From Bradyrhizobium algeriense (GTDB lineage Bacteria > Pseudomonadota > Alphaproteobacteria > Rhizobiales > Xanthobacteraceae), in assembly GCF_003062295.1 (NCBI RefSeq), contig NZ_PYCN01000001.1, forward strand, positions 268,001 through 332,000: a stretch of DNA of 64,000 nt. Reading direction: 5' to 3'. Of this stretch, positions 15,773-23,775 are shown in pieces; positions within the stretch are counted from its first letter, which is position 1, and each line of letters starts with the position of its first letter. The notes under the pieces were generated by a model. It searched no databases and was not told the origin of the DNA. It saw only the letters and a list, made by a program, of their open reading frames with translations. A program made the translations under genes and the position numbers.

Positions 15773-17248
15773 ATGAACCTGCCGATGAGCTGGGACGAAT
15801 GGGCTGACCACGACGGCGTTGCGCTGGCTGCGCGCGTCGCGAAGGGTGAACTGACGGCCGCGGAACTGGCTGCGCAGGCGGCCGCCGGCATCGCCAAAGT
15901 CGATCCCGCGGTTTCAGCCGTCGTCGAAATCTTCGAGGATGCGGTCACAGACCCCGGCACCGACGGGACCAACCTCGACGGCCCGTTTGCCGGCCTGCCC
16001 TTCCTGATGAAGGATCTGGGCCCGACAATGAAGGGCCGCCTGCAGGAAATGGGCTCGCTCTACATGCGCGGTAACCGCGCCACGGCCGACACGTTCATGA
16101 CGACGAAGATGCGCGGGGCCGGGCTCAATCTGATCGGCCGCACCACGACGCCGGAATTCGGCGTCTGCAGTTCGGCCGAAAATCCCGCCGTCTATGTCAC
16201 GCGCAACCCCTGGAATACCGACTACACCACCTGCGGCTCGTCGGCGGGCAGCGCCGCGATGGTCGCCGCCGGCGCGGTGCCGATCGCGCATGCGACCGAC
16301 GGCGGCGGCTCGATCCGAATTCCCGCAGGCGTCAACGGCAATATCGGGCTGAAGGTCTCGCGCGGCGTGTTCTCGCTGTCGCCGCTTCTGTCCGACCTCA
16401 GCGGGCTGGTCTCCATCCAGGGCTGCCAGTCGCGCACGGTGCGCGACACCGCGGCTTTCGTCGACGCCTGCCGCGGGCCGGCGCCGGGCGAATTCATGCC
16501 GTTCTGGAGTTCGCCGGAGCCTTATACGCGGATGATCATGCGCAATCCGGGCCGGCTGAAAATCGCGCTGTCGTACAAGTGGGGCGATTACCAGGCGACG
16601 CCGCAGATCGCGGCCGAGCTGCAAAAGGTCGGGCGCTTCCTTGAAGGCCTCGGCCATCACGTCGATTACGCCTTGCCCGATCTGGATTATCGCGAAGCCT
16701 TCGCGGCGCAGACCACCTGCTACATCAGCAATTTTGCGATCGTCATCGGCAACATGCTCGCCGCGCGCGGGCTGACGCAGCCGCCGGCCGATCTGATCGA
16801 ACCGGTCAACGTGCGGATCTGGGAGGCGGGCCGGCACATGAGCTTTGCCGACCGGGCGCGCATGCAGGCGGTGTTCAACACCACCTCGCGCGGCTTCGGC
16901 GCCTTCTTCGAGGATTGGGATATCATCCTGACCCCGATCACGGCATTGCCGACACCGAAGGTCGGCACCACGGAGTACCTCACGATCAGCGACAATCCGT
17001 CCGTGCTGGACTGGTTCGGCAATCTCTGGCGCAATTTTGCCTTCACGCCGCTCGCCAATCTCTGCGGCATCCCCGCGATCTCCCTGCCGCTCGCCACCCA
17101 CGAGCACGGCCTGCCGCTCGGCATCCAGGCGATTGCGAAACAAGCCAATGACGGGCTGCTGTTGCAACTGGCGGCGCAGATCGAGCGGGCGATCGGCGGC
17201 AAGTGGAACGCGGGCGAGAGGCCGGGCGTGCATGTGACGAAGGAATGA
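15773..17248 (+). CDS. amidase-signature family amidase
   Basis: 491 residues hydrolysing an amide bond of unknown substrate. The Ser-cisSer-Lys triad of the amidase-signature family is visible: Lys80 in FLMKDLG, the cis-serine near 156 in TTCGSSAGSAAMVAAG, and the nucleophile Ser180 in TDGGGSIRIPAG. The length is typical. No signal peptide, so cytoplasmic. It is monocistronic, with a palindromic repeat immediately downstream. Members act on aryl and alkyl amides, nylon oligomers, or Glu-tRNA (GatA); the context lacks GatB/GatC, so GatA is unlikely. Confidence 0.88.
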   Translation: MNLPMSWDEWADHDGVALAARVAKGELTAAELAAQAAAGIAKVDPAVSAVVEIFEDAVTDPGTDGTNLDGPFAGLPFLMKDLGPTMKGRLQEMGSLYMRGNRATADTFMTTKMRGAGLNLIGRTTTPEFGVCSSAENPAVYVTRNPWNTDYTTCGSSAGSAAMVAAGAVPIAHATDGGGSIRIPAGVNGNIGLKVSRGVFSLSPLLSDLSGLVSIQGCQSRTVRDTAAFVDACRGPAPGEFMPFWSSPEPYTRMIMRNPGRLKIALSYKWGDYQATPQIAAELQKVGRFLEGLGHHVDYALPDLDYREAFAAQTTCYISNFAIVIGNMLAARGLTQPPADLIEPVNVRIWEAGRHMSFADRARMQAVFNTTSRGFGAFFEDWDIILTPITALPTPKVGTTEYLTISDNPSVLDWFGNLWRNFAFTPLANLCGIPAISLPLATHEHGLPLGIQAIAKQANDGLLLQLAAQIERAIGGKWNAGERPGVHVTKE

Positions 17249-17254
17249 GCTCAA

Positions 17255-17367
17255 CCGTCATTGCGAGCGCAGCGAAGCAATCCATGCCTCGGCGCAGGGA
17301 AAGATGGATTGCTTCGCGAAGCCTGTCATCGGGCGCGCATTCGCGCGACCCGTTGGTTCGCAATGGC
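17255..17367. repeat. palindromic repeat, CCGTCATTGCGAGCGCAGCG family, with inserted 36-bp hairpin module
   Basis: The left arm, CCGTCATTGCGAGCGCAGCG and onward, pairs with TGGATTGCTTCGC... and the terminal TTCGCAATGG. The right arm is interrupted at 17321-17356 by a 36-base hairpin (GGGCGCGC / GCGCG inner stem) that recurs identically at 62512-62547 inside a different repeat. It lies directly after the amidase stop codon. Confidence 0.8.
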
Positions 17368-17419
17368 GGGGGATGCACCGCCGACCGCCGTCGTCCGCGG
17401 GCGTGGTATTTCGGCGGCG

Positions 17420-17593
17420 CTAGGATCTTCGTGAGGTTGATATCGCCGCGATTTCACTTCCCCTGCCAAGCAGAGCGTCACGGGCGTCCTTCAGGCGCTT
17501 CAAACTCGCCACATTGGTCTCGCGAATTTCGTCCAGACGATTGAGATAGGACAGCTCGGCCCTGACCTGGGCGAGGTTCACCGCATTGTCCAT
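17420..17593 (-). CDS. possible 57-residue helical protein
   Basis: MDNAVNLAQVRAELSYLNRL... reads as one long amphipathic helix with heptad-like spacing, then a basic Ser-rich tail. AAGGATCC and AAAGAG precede ATG 17593. An alternative start at 17671 would add 26 residues including a Cys/His pair. Weak candidate: no recognised family. Confidence 0.35.
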   Translation of the reverse strand: MDNAVNLAQVRAELSYLNRLDEIRETNVASLKRLKDARDALLGRGSEIAAISTSRRS

Positions 17594-17696
17594 CTCTTTG
17601 GATCCTTGCGCTGGGGGCTGATCGGCTTCTTCAAAGGCCTGGTCGTGGGCGGGGCAAATTAATTTTAGCATGAAGATGCCGGTCCGATTGTGAAGC

Positions 17697-18027
17697 TCAC
17701 CACACATGGCGCAAGAATCCCCTGCCTGCGCAACTGCGGGTGACGTTGGAGAACCCGCCCTCGAAGGTGGTGCCGACCGCAAAGCCGTTGCGCCATTTCA
17801 CTTCGGCGGACGCGGTGGTCAGGGCGGCATCGCGTGCCTGCGCGGCGCCGTTGACTACGAAGCTCGCGGCCAGTGCTCCAGTTGCTGCCCGTGCTGAAGT
17901 CGCCCGAGCCGGGGCTGGCGAGCCAGGTGGCGTCCTGGGCCGCCGCCGGTGAGCCCCCAACAGCGCGGCGCGCAGCCACTTGGCCGACACAGCCCGCAGC
18001 ACAGTAATAATTACGTATATCGAACAT
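17697..18027 (-). pseudogene. remnant of an autotransporter gene, internally deleted and frameshifted
   Basis: Three pieces of an autotransporter lie in order on the minus strand but in different frames. First is a signal-peptide-like start (LRAVSAKWLRAALLG, near 18000). Second is the opening of a passenger domain (AAAQDATWLASPGSGDFSTG, then SNWSTG, near 17930-17870). Third is the last strands of a beta-barrel (ALTTASAEVKWRNGFAVGTT, ending GFLRHVW then stop, 17880-17697). The large middle of the passenger and barrel is missing; the frame changes near 17870 and again within the leader. The C-terminal aromatic end is the usual outer-membrane barrel signature. I take it as a decayed gene. Confidence 0.6.
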
Positions 18028-18231
18028 CTTCCGCCCCCAGCCCGCAGAGGTCCGCGCGCTTGTCCGGCATCGCAGCCCCCATTCGACACGACTCCCCCTC
18101 TTCAACTCCCCCTTTCCTCTCATTTCGCCGTCCGAAGGTCCTGAGATTGCACCCAGGACATTCTGAAATTTTTCTGATATTCGGCCCACTTGTGTGTTTG
18201 GACACATTTTTAGGGTCGATCCGGGGACCAA

Positions 18232-19965
18232 ATGGGGACAGTTGCCGGTTTGGAGGGGACGGTGCTGCGCTTTGCTGGGTTTGAGCTCGATTCTGAGCGC
18301 GCCGAGCTGCGCCGGCCCGATGGCGGGACGATCAGGCTCCGGCCCAAGAGCCTGGAGATACTACGGCTGCTCGCCGGCAATGCCGGCCGCGTCCTGAGCA
18401 AGCAACAGTTGATGGAAGCCGCCTGGCCGAACGTCCATGTCGGCGAGGACAGCCTGTTCCAGTGCATCCGCGAAATCCGCACCGCGCTTGGCGACGACAA
18501 GCGCCAGGTGGTCCGGGTCATCTCCGGCCGCGGCTACCTGTTCCAGGCCGAGGTGACGGGAGCCCAAGCGACCGAGGCCGGCGTGACCGAGGTCGCCGTC
18601 CCGGCCGCGCCGGACATTGCGCCCGTCAGCCAGCCGGAGCGGGCCTCACCAGACACGACGGTGGCGGTCGCAACCAACCGTGAACCCGCGAAGCGGTTTT
18701 TCGACTTCAGCCGGCGGCGCATCGCGTTCGCTTCTGTCGCGGGGCTGGCCATCCTGTGCACGGCGGTCGCCGTGTGGATGTTGCGCCCCGGCCTGATCTT
18801 TGCGCGCGGGCCGACAAGCATCGCCGTGATGCCGATCGCAGATGCGAGCAACGATCCCCTCGTCGCCCAGATGGCGGCCGACGTAAGCGGCCGCCTCACC
18901 GACGGGCTGGCGAAGATCGAAAACATCCGCGTGTTGGCTCCGGAAGCGGCTGCACCGAAGGCCGACTTCGTGGTGAAGGGCGAACTGCAGAAGAGCGAGC
19001 GGGCCTGGACGATACGAACGCGCATGACAGAGGCGGCAACCGGCGAGGTCAAATGGACCGCGTCATATCAGGTCAACCCTGCGGATACGGACTTGCAGAT
19101 GCAGCAGTCCCGGCTCGCCGCCGGCGTCGGTCACGCGCTGGCGCTGCGCATCAACGAACTGCTGAATGCCGACACGCGATCCGCTGCGAAGAGCAAGGTC
19201 GTGATCGAACAGGCCACCGCCCATATCAACCAGACCTCGCCGGAACGGTTCAAGGCCGCGCAGGCAATACTGGAACAGGCGCTCACCGAGGACCCCGACA
19301 ACACAGACGTTCAGATCGCGCTTGCCGCACTGCTGATGCGCGGCGTGCAGATGGTGTGGGTGAGCGGAGCCGAGCGCGAGACGGCGGAGAGCAAGGCCGA
19401 GGCGATGCTGCAGCAGACGCTGCGCGCCAAACCCAATCATATTCCGGCGAATGAAGCCTATTGCCGCTTCCTCAACGCCACCAACCAGTTCCGCTCGAGC
19501 CTGGTGGCGTGCGCGCGGGCGCTGAGCTTCGATCCCTGGAACGGGATCGCGCTGTATCATGTCGGCCTTGCGCAGATCCAGACCGGACGTTTCGAGGACG
19601 CGTTAGCGACGTTCAAGCAGGCTGACCGGTTCGATACCCCGCAGGTCTCGCGCTGGACGTGGATGATCGGCGCGGGCTGGGCCAACATGCTGATGGGCCG
19701 CGCCGAAGACGCCGTGCCGTGGCTGCTGAAGTCAATCGCGATCACCGCAGCCAGCGGACGAACGCATATGCTGCTGGCGGCGGCCTATCAGCAAATGGGC
19801 AGGACCGAGGAAGCCAGAGCCGCGATGGAAAAGGGCCGTGAATTGCGGCCCGGCTCGACCGTGCAAAGCGTCCCAACGCCCAAAAAGAATTCCAGCCCGA
19901 TCTATATCGAGGCGACCGAACGGATTATGCAGTTGATGGCGGCGGCGGGGTTGCCGGAGGGCTGA
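18232..19965 (+). CDS. CadC-like membrane-bound winged-helix regulator with TPR domain
   Basis: 577 residues. Residues about 10-105 are an OmpR/PhoB-type winged helix (LRPKSLEILRLLAGNAGRVL, then VVRVISGRGYLFQAE). A transmembrane segment follows at about 160-185 (IAFASVAGLAILCTAVAVWM). The remainder, presumably periplasmic, has an adenylate-cyclase-associated TolB-like region (IAVMPIADASNDP) and then TPR-like repeats to the end (ALYHVGLAQIQTGRFEDALA; MLLAAAYQQMGRTEEARAAM). Such proteins sense an external signal and bind DNA directly without phosphorylation. Divergent from the autotransporter remnant, which it may once have controlled. Confidence 0.85.
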   Translation: MGTVAGLEGTVLRFAGFELDSERAELRRPDGGTIRLRPKSLEILRLLAGNAGRVLSKQQLMEAAWPNVHVGEDSLFQCIREIRTALGDDKRQVVRVISGRGYLFQAEVTGAQATEAGVTEVAVPAAPDIAPVSQPERASPDTTVAVATNREPAKRFFDFSRRRIAFASVAGLAILCTAVAVWMLRPGLIFARGPTSIAVMPIADASNDPLVAQMAADVSGRLTDGLAKIENIRVLAPEAAAPKADFVVKGELQKSERAWTIRTRMTEAATGEVKWTASYQVNPADTDLQMQQSRLAAGVGHALALRINELLNADTRSAAKSKVVIEQATAHINQTSPERFKAAQAILEQALTEDPDNTDVQIALAALLMRGVQMVWVSGAERETAESKAEAMLQQTLRAKPNHIPANEAYCRFLNATNQFRSSLVACARALSFDPWNGIALYHVGLAQIQTGRFEDALATFKQADRFDTPQVSRWTWMIGAGWANMLMGRAEDAVPWLLKSIAITAASGRTHMLLAAAYQQMGRTEEARAAMEKGRELRPGSTVQSVPTPKKNSSPIYIEATERIMQLMAAAGLPEG

Positions 19966-19984
19966 CGCATCGCGCGCCCTGCGA

Positions 19985-20371
19985 TTATTCCGTCACCTCG
20001 ACCGGCAACGTGCTGCCCTGACTGCGGCCAGCTTCAGTCGCTTCCCACCAGCTACCCAGCGCATCAAGCAGCGGCACGAGCTTGAGGCCGGCCGGCGTCA
20101 GGTCATATTCCACGCGCAACGGATATCCCTCGAATTCGCTGCGCGCGACAATGCCGGCGTCCTCCAACTTGCGAAGCTCCAAAGTGAGCATCTTGTGCGA
20201 GATGGCGGGGTTGTCCCTGCGCAGGTCGCTGAAGCGTTTCGTGCCCTGCTTCAGATAGTAGATCAGCAGACCGGGCCAGCGACCGCTCACGACCTGCATC
20301 ACTTCTTCGATGGGACAGCGGGAGACGAGATCTTTCATCCGATTGCTCGTGGTTACAAAAAGGTGCGTCAT
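19985..20371 (-). CDS. HxlR-family transcriptional regulator
   Basis: 128 residues with an HxlR winged helix: the conserved N-terminal Cys (RCPIEEVMQVVSGRWPGLLI) followed by FSDLRRDNPAISHKMLTLEL and a wing YDLTPAG. The single Cys is often redox- or aldehyde-reactive in this family. The start may be ATG 20371 or ATG 20338; neither has a clear ribosome-binding site. Divergent from a GST-like gene, with an 18-bp palindrome between them, so it probably regulates that gene. Confidence 0.85.
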   Translation of the reverse strand: MTHLFVTTSNRMKDLVSRCPIEEVMQVVSGRWPGLLIYYLKQGTKRFSDLRRDNPAISHKMLTLELRKLEDAGIVARSEFEGYPLRVEYDLTPAGLKLVPLLDALGSWWEATEAGRSQGSTLPVEVTE

Positions 20372-20402
20372 TTACTTGGGCAGCGCGATCCGTAGTTTCC
20401 AG

Positions 20403-20420
20403 TCACGCTGCGCAGCGTGA
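20403..20420. promoter_or_regulatory. perfect 18-bp palindrome in the HxlR/GST divergent promoter
   Basis: TCACGCTGCGCAGCGTGA is its own reverse complement. It ends 27 bases before the GST start codon and begins 31 bases from the HxlR start. Candidate HxlR operator, or alternatively a hairpin in the GST leader. Confidence 0.5.
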
Positions 20421-20447
20421 TCAGCAGAAATCACGGAGAACATACCA

Positions 20448-21152
20448 ATGGAACCGATTCTTGTTTATGGCTTCCCGGCCGGAAGCTCGATGGGGCTTGT
20501 CGCCGCGCTCGAATGGCTTGGCAAACCCTATCGGCTGTGCCGCGTCGATATGCTCGGCGAGATGCGCGACCCTTCCTATGCCCGCATCAATGCAAGGCAT
20601 GAAACGCCGGCCCTGATCACGGATGCAGGGCGGGTACTGACCGAGACGATGGCGATCGCCGGATGGCTCGAGGCACGAGACAGCGAGCACCGCATCAGCT
20701 TCGCGCCACTGTCGCCGGAAGCAGACCGGATGCACCAGCTGATGGCCTTTGTTAACACGGGCTTCACCGGCGCCTTCTCGCCGCTATGGGTCGCGATGGA
20801 GATGGAAAAACCGAACCCGCAAATGCAGGCATCGCTGCGCGAGTTCGGCGCCGCGCGGGTGATCGAGCGGCATGACAAGCTCGAGGCCATGATCGACGAT
20901 CAGCCCTTTCTCATGGGTGAGCGCCCGACGCTGGCCGACGGCCTTCTGGTCGGCGTCGCGCGATGGCTCGACTTCCATCAGGTCGCCGATCCCTCACGCT
21001 GGCCAAAACTCGCCGCCCTGCGCCGACGCATCGAAGCCGACCCCGCCGTGATCCATGCAACGGCGCTGGAGAACGGCGACATCGGTTCGGGAATAGGCGC
21101 TTGTGTCGGCCATATTCCGCTCGCAGATGTTATCGAGCGGTTCGGCGGCTGA
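20448..21152 (+). CDS. glutathione S-transferase-like protein
   Basis: 234 residues. The N-terminal thioredoxin-like domain (MEPILVYGFPAGSSMGLVAA, then HETPALITDAGRVLTETMAI with the cis-Pro and TE/S glutathione-binding site) is followed by an all-helical C-terminal domain. The start is supported by GGAGA seven bases upstream. Likely detoxification or a stress response. It is probably controlled by the divergent HxlR protein, a common arrangement for electrophile-responsive genes. Ends in front of a strong dispersed palindrome. Confidence 0.85.
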   Translation: MEPILVYGFPAGSSMGLVAALEWLGKPYRLCRVDMLGEMRDPSYARINARHETPALITDAGRVLTETMAIAGWLEARDSEHRISFAPLSPEADRMHQLMAFVNTGFTGAFSPLWVAMEMEKPNPQMQASLREFGAARVIERHDKLEAMIDDQPFLMGERPTLADGLLVGVARWLDFHQVADPSRWPKLAALRRRIEADPAVIHATALENGDIGSGIGACVGHIPLADVIERFGG

Positions 21153-21242
21153 GGTCACTGCGCAGCATCGTCTGGCTGGCGCTCGATCGCGGCAAGTGGA
21201 ACGCCGTGCAAGAAGCCCGGCGTGCATCCGGGCAGCCGGACT

Positions 21243-21345
21243 ATAGCGTTTTCGAGCGAAGTGGGTACCGCTTCGCGTGAAGAAAACGCGTCAAAACAAC
21301 AATCTAGAGCTTCGGTTCTGATTCAATCAGAACCGAAGCTCTAGA
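21243..21345. repeat. two-part palindromic repeat, GCGTTTTC...CTCTAGA type
   Basis: The first part (21246-21289) is an imperfect stem with ends GCGTTTTC / GAAAACGC. The second (21303-21345) is a 43-base inverted repeat with perfect 21-base arms around a single C; the arm starts TCTAGAGCTTCGGTTCTGAT. The last bases supply the TAG stop codon of the minus-strand gene at 21341. I recall this pair of elements as a common dispersed repeat in Rhizobiales. It separates two convergent genes and probably terminates both. Confidence 0.85.
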
Positions 21346-21574
21346 ACGGAAGCTGCTGCTGGTCTTCCGACCAGTCAATGATCTCGAAAAACATGCCGCG
21401 CCGAAGCATCTCGCTCTCCAGATTGGCCGCGTGCGCTCTCCAATCGGGCGTCTCCCGAACGCGAAACCGGGGCTGGTCGCCTGCCGCCTTCTGCGCATCA
21501 TCAGAGGCAAGCGCGCCACGGATGCCCTCGTACATCATGGTGAGACTGTCGTTGGTGAACGCCTGATAATCCAT
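21341..21574 (-). CDS. 77-residue hypothetical protein
   Basis: MDYQAFTNDSLTMMYEGIRG..., then PRFRVRETPDWRAHAANLES and the acidic end EIIDWSEDQQQLPF. I recall near-identical small proteins in Bradyrhizobium genomes, always hypothetical. Mostly helical, cytoplasmic. An in-frame extension to 21748 exists but looks non-coding. Its stop codon is provided by the downstream palindromic repeat. Confidence 0.65.
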   Translation of the reverse strand: MDYQAFTNDSLTMMYEGIRGALASDDAQKAAGDQPRFRVRETPDWRAHAANLESEMLRRGMFFEIIDWSEDQQQLPF

Positions 21575-22199
21575 CGGTCTCAAATCCAATCGAGCCGACC
21601 GTTGACGGCCGGGGTCTGCGTTAGCGACGATCAACGCCTGACGCTGGTCGATATACCGTTGCAAAGGCTCTGGGCGTAAAGAAGTCGGACTAGCTAGCGC
21701 AGTGGCAATTGCTACTCGAGCCCGCCGCCCCCTGATCCGATCGATCAAAGAAAGTCAAAAGACAAGCCGTGTCGGGTAGTCGACAGACTGCGGCTCCTGT
21801 CCCGTCGGCTCAAGGCACTCCGCTCGCACGATGCAACGGCCGGACCGGCATTGAGTTCATCAATTAGAAACGCTTTTCGCAGCCCAGGCGCAGAATTTGC
21901 CGATTTCCGATGGTCCGTGGGTAGGCGCGCTCGACCGGAGTGTTACAGATCGTGATCGAACCCGGCACGCGTCTTGCTGACATATCAGTGCTGGGGATTT
22001 GAGGGCCCAGTAAATTCCCAACGCCGCCCAGCGATCATACTCCGCTGGTGCGGCGTTGTGCTTTTTCGGGAAACGCCGGCCCAGAATGAAACAGCGGCGC
22101 GACCGCTCATGACTTGCTTAAGAGCATCGCATCGCTCAGAAGCCCCATGCACGCACGGGACCGGCCAAAGTCGGTTAAGCCTGCGAGCCCTATCCGCCC
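21575..22199. other. intergenic region with an orphan terminator
   Basis: About 625 bases without a credible protein gene. The right-hand end holds two tandem hairpins and a T run (21993-22066) pointing in the plus direction, although no plus-strand gene precedes it. Confidence 0.45.
21993..22066 (+). terminator. tandem hairpin followed by T run, orphan intrinsic terminator
   Basis: Hairpin one: GGGGATTT / AAATTCCC (21993-22019). Hairpin two: CAACGCCGC / GCGGCGTTG with a further CAGCG/CGCTG stem (22019-22058). Then TGCTTTTTC. This has the shape of a rho-independent terminator for a plus-strand transcript. No gene on that strand ends nearby, so it may end a small RNA. Confidence 0.45.
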
Positions 22200-23729
22200 C
22201 TATTTCCACTTCGCCAGATAGAAGCGCGGCAACTCGTCCGGGTACGGTGTGAAATCGAGCTGCTTGGAGTGACCGTAGGTCGTCACGTAAGTATGCAGCG
22301 GCGCCCAGTAGGCCTGCTCGGTGATCTTCTTGATCGCCGCCGAATAGGCCTCCTTGCGCACCTCCGGGTTGATGGACGATCCGCCCTGCAGCAGCCATTT
22401 CTGCACGTCGGGATCGCGCGCATAGTCGTCGGCGCCGCCGTCGAAGTAATTGGGCAGGACGGCCGAGACGTCGTTGATCGAATAGCTGCCCCAGCTTCCG
22501 AGATACATCCGCAATTCGCCCGCCTTGGCACGCTGGATCAGGGCTGCCGTCTGAAGCTGGTTGAGCTTGGCGCGGACGCCGACCGCATGCAGGTAGTTCT
22601 GGACCGCCGAGCCCCATTGCGGCAGCACGTAACTGGCAAGCTCGACATCGAAGCCATCGGGATAACCGGCCTCTGCCAGAAGCTTCTTCGCCTTCGCCGG
22701 ATCGTAGTCGTAGGCTACTGCTGCTTCGGCATCGCAGCCGAACTGCGACGGGAAGCACGGCGCTGAAGGAACGCGGCTGCCGCCGGTGACGAGCTTCTCG
22801 GCGATCGCCTTGCGGTCGATCGCATGCCAGATCGCCTGCCGTACCTTCAGCTTGGTCAGGGGATTGTCGGCGCCGGTGCGGCCGCCGGCATCCATCGAAA
22901 GAAAGCCGATCCGCATCGATTCCTTGCGCACCGACTGCAGATGCGGCATCCGGTTGACGGGTTCGAGCTGGTCCGGGTTCATGTTCCAGATCCAGTCGGC
23001 CCGGCCGGCGAGCAATTCGGTCATCTCGGTGCTGGCGTCCGGCACGAAGCGCACACTCATCTTCTTGATCGCCGGCTTGCCCTTCGGGCTGCCGGCCCAG
23101 TAATCCTCGAACCGCTCGAAGTCGATGGAGACGCCAGGCTCGACCTTGGTCATCTTGTAGGGACCTGCACCAATCGGCGCCTTGGCGTAGCCCTCGGCAC
23201 CGACCTTCTCGCGATAGGCCTTGGGATAGATCGGCAGTACCAGCGCGAAATATTCCAGCGCCGCGGGGTTCGGCCGCTTCAGCGTGACGCGCACCGAAAG
23301 GTCGCCGGTTTTCTCGGCCTTGTCGATCCAGTTGTAGTTCGACGGCGTCGATACGCGGCTCGTCGGATCGGCCACGAGGTTGATGGTGTAGACGACGTCA
23401 TCGGCCGTGAACGGGCTGCCGTCGTGGAATTTGACGCCCGGACGCAGTGTGAACTCGATGGTGGTCGGATCCGGCAGCTTCCACTCGGTGGCGAGCAGCG
23501 GTTCGAGCTTGAACGTATCCGGATTGCGGTAGACCAGCGCGTCCCAGCCCTGGTGGTGCATCACCACGCCGGTGCGCAAATTGTTGAAATAGGGATCGAC
23601 GTTGGGAAGCGCGTCGCGCATCACGATCCGCAGCGTGTCGGCGGATTTCTGAGCCGTCGCGGGCAGCGCACCGGCGCCGAGCAAAGCCGCCGCCAGAATG
23701 GCAGCACCGAGTTTAGTTTGCATACGCAT
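22200..23729 (-). CDS. periplasmic solute-binding protein, family 5 (peptide/nickel/opine type)
   Basis: 509 residues with a signal peptide (MRMQTKLGAAILAAALLGAG...ATAQ) and the family-5 extracellular solute-binding fold (FTLRPGVKFHDGSPFTADDV is the hallmark; also APIGAGPYKM). It captures a small peptide, opine or similar solute in the periplasm for the ABC transporter encoded just upstream. I take ATG 23729 as start because GGAG lies about seven bases upstream; ATG 23741 lacks one. It is the last gene of a five-gene operon, an unusual but not rare position. The ligand cannot be inferred. Confidence 0.9.
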   Translation of the reverse strand: MRMQTKLGAAILAAALLGAGALPATAQKSADTLRIVMRDALPNVDPYFNNLRTGVVMHHQGWDALVYRNPDTFKLEPLLATEWKLPDPTTIEFTLRPGVKFHDGSPFTADDVVYTINLVADPTSRVSTPSNYNWIDKAEKTGDLSVRVTLKRPNPAALEYFALVLPIYPKAYREKVGAEGYAKAPIGAGPYKMTKVEPGVSIDFERFEDYWAGSPKGKPAIKKMSVRFVPDASTEMTELLAGRADWIWNMNPDQLEPVNRMPHLQSVRKESMRIGFLSMDAGGRTGADNPLTKLKVRQAIWHAIDRKAIAEKLVTGGSRVPSAPCFPSQFGCDAEAAVAYDYDPAKAKKLLAEAGYPDGFDVELASYVLPQWGSAVQNYLHAVGVRAKLNQLQTAALIQRAKAGELRMYLGSWGSYSINDVSAVLPNYFDGGADDYARDPDVQKWLLQGGSSINPEVRKEAYSAAIKKITEQAYWAPLHTYVTTYGHSKQLDFTPYPDELPRFYLAKWK

Positions 23730-23775
23730 ATCGCGCTCCATTATTGGTGTTTTTCGAAGTGGCGTGAAGCACGCC

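Noticed and set aside
15914..17254. 446-codon minus-strand frame opposite the amidase
   Set aside because: Antisense shadow with Arg-rich composition; the amidase triad is intact on the plus strand.
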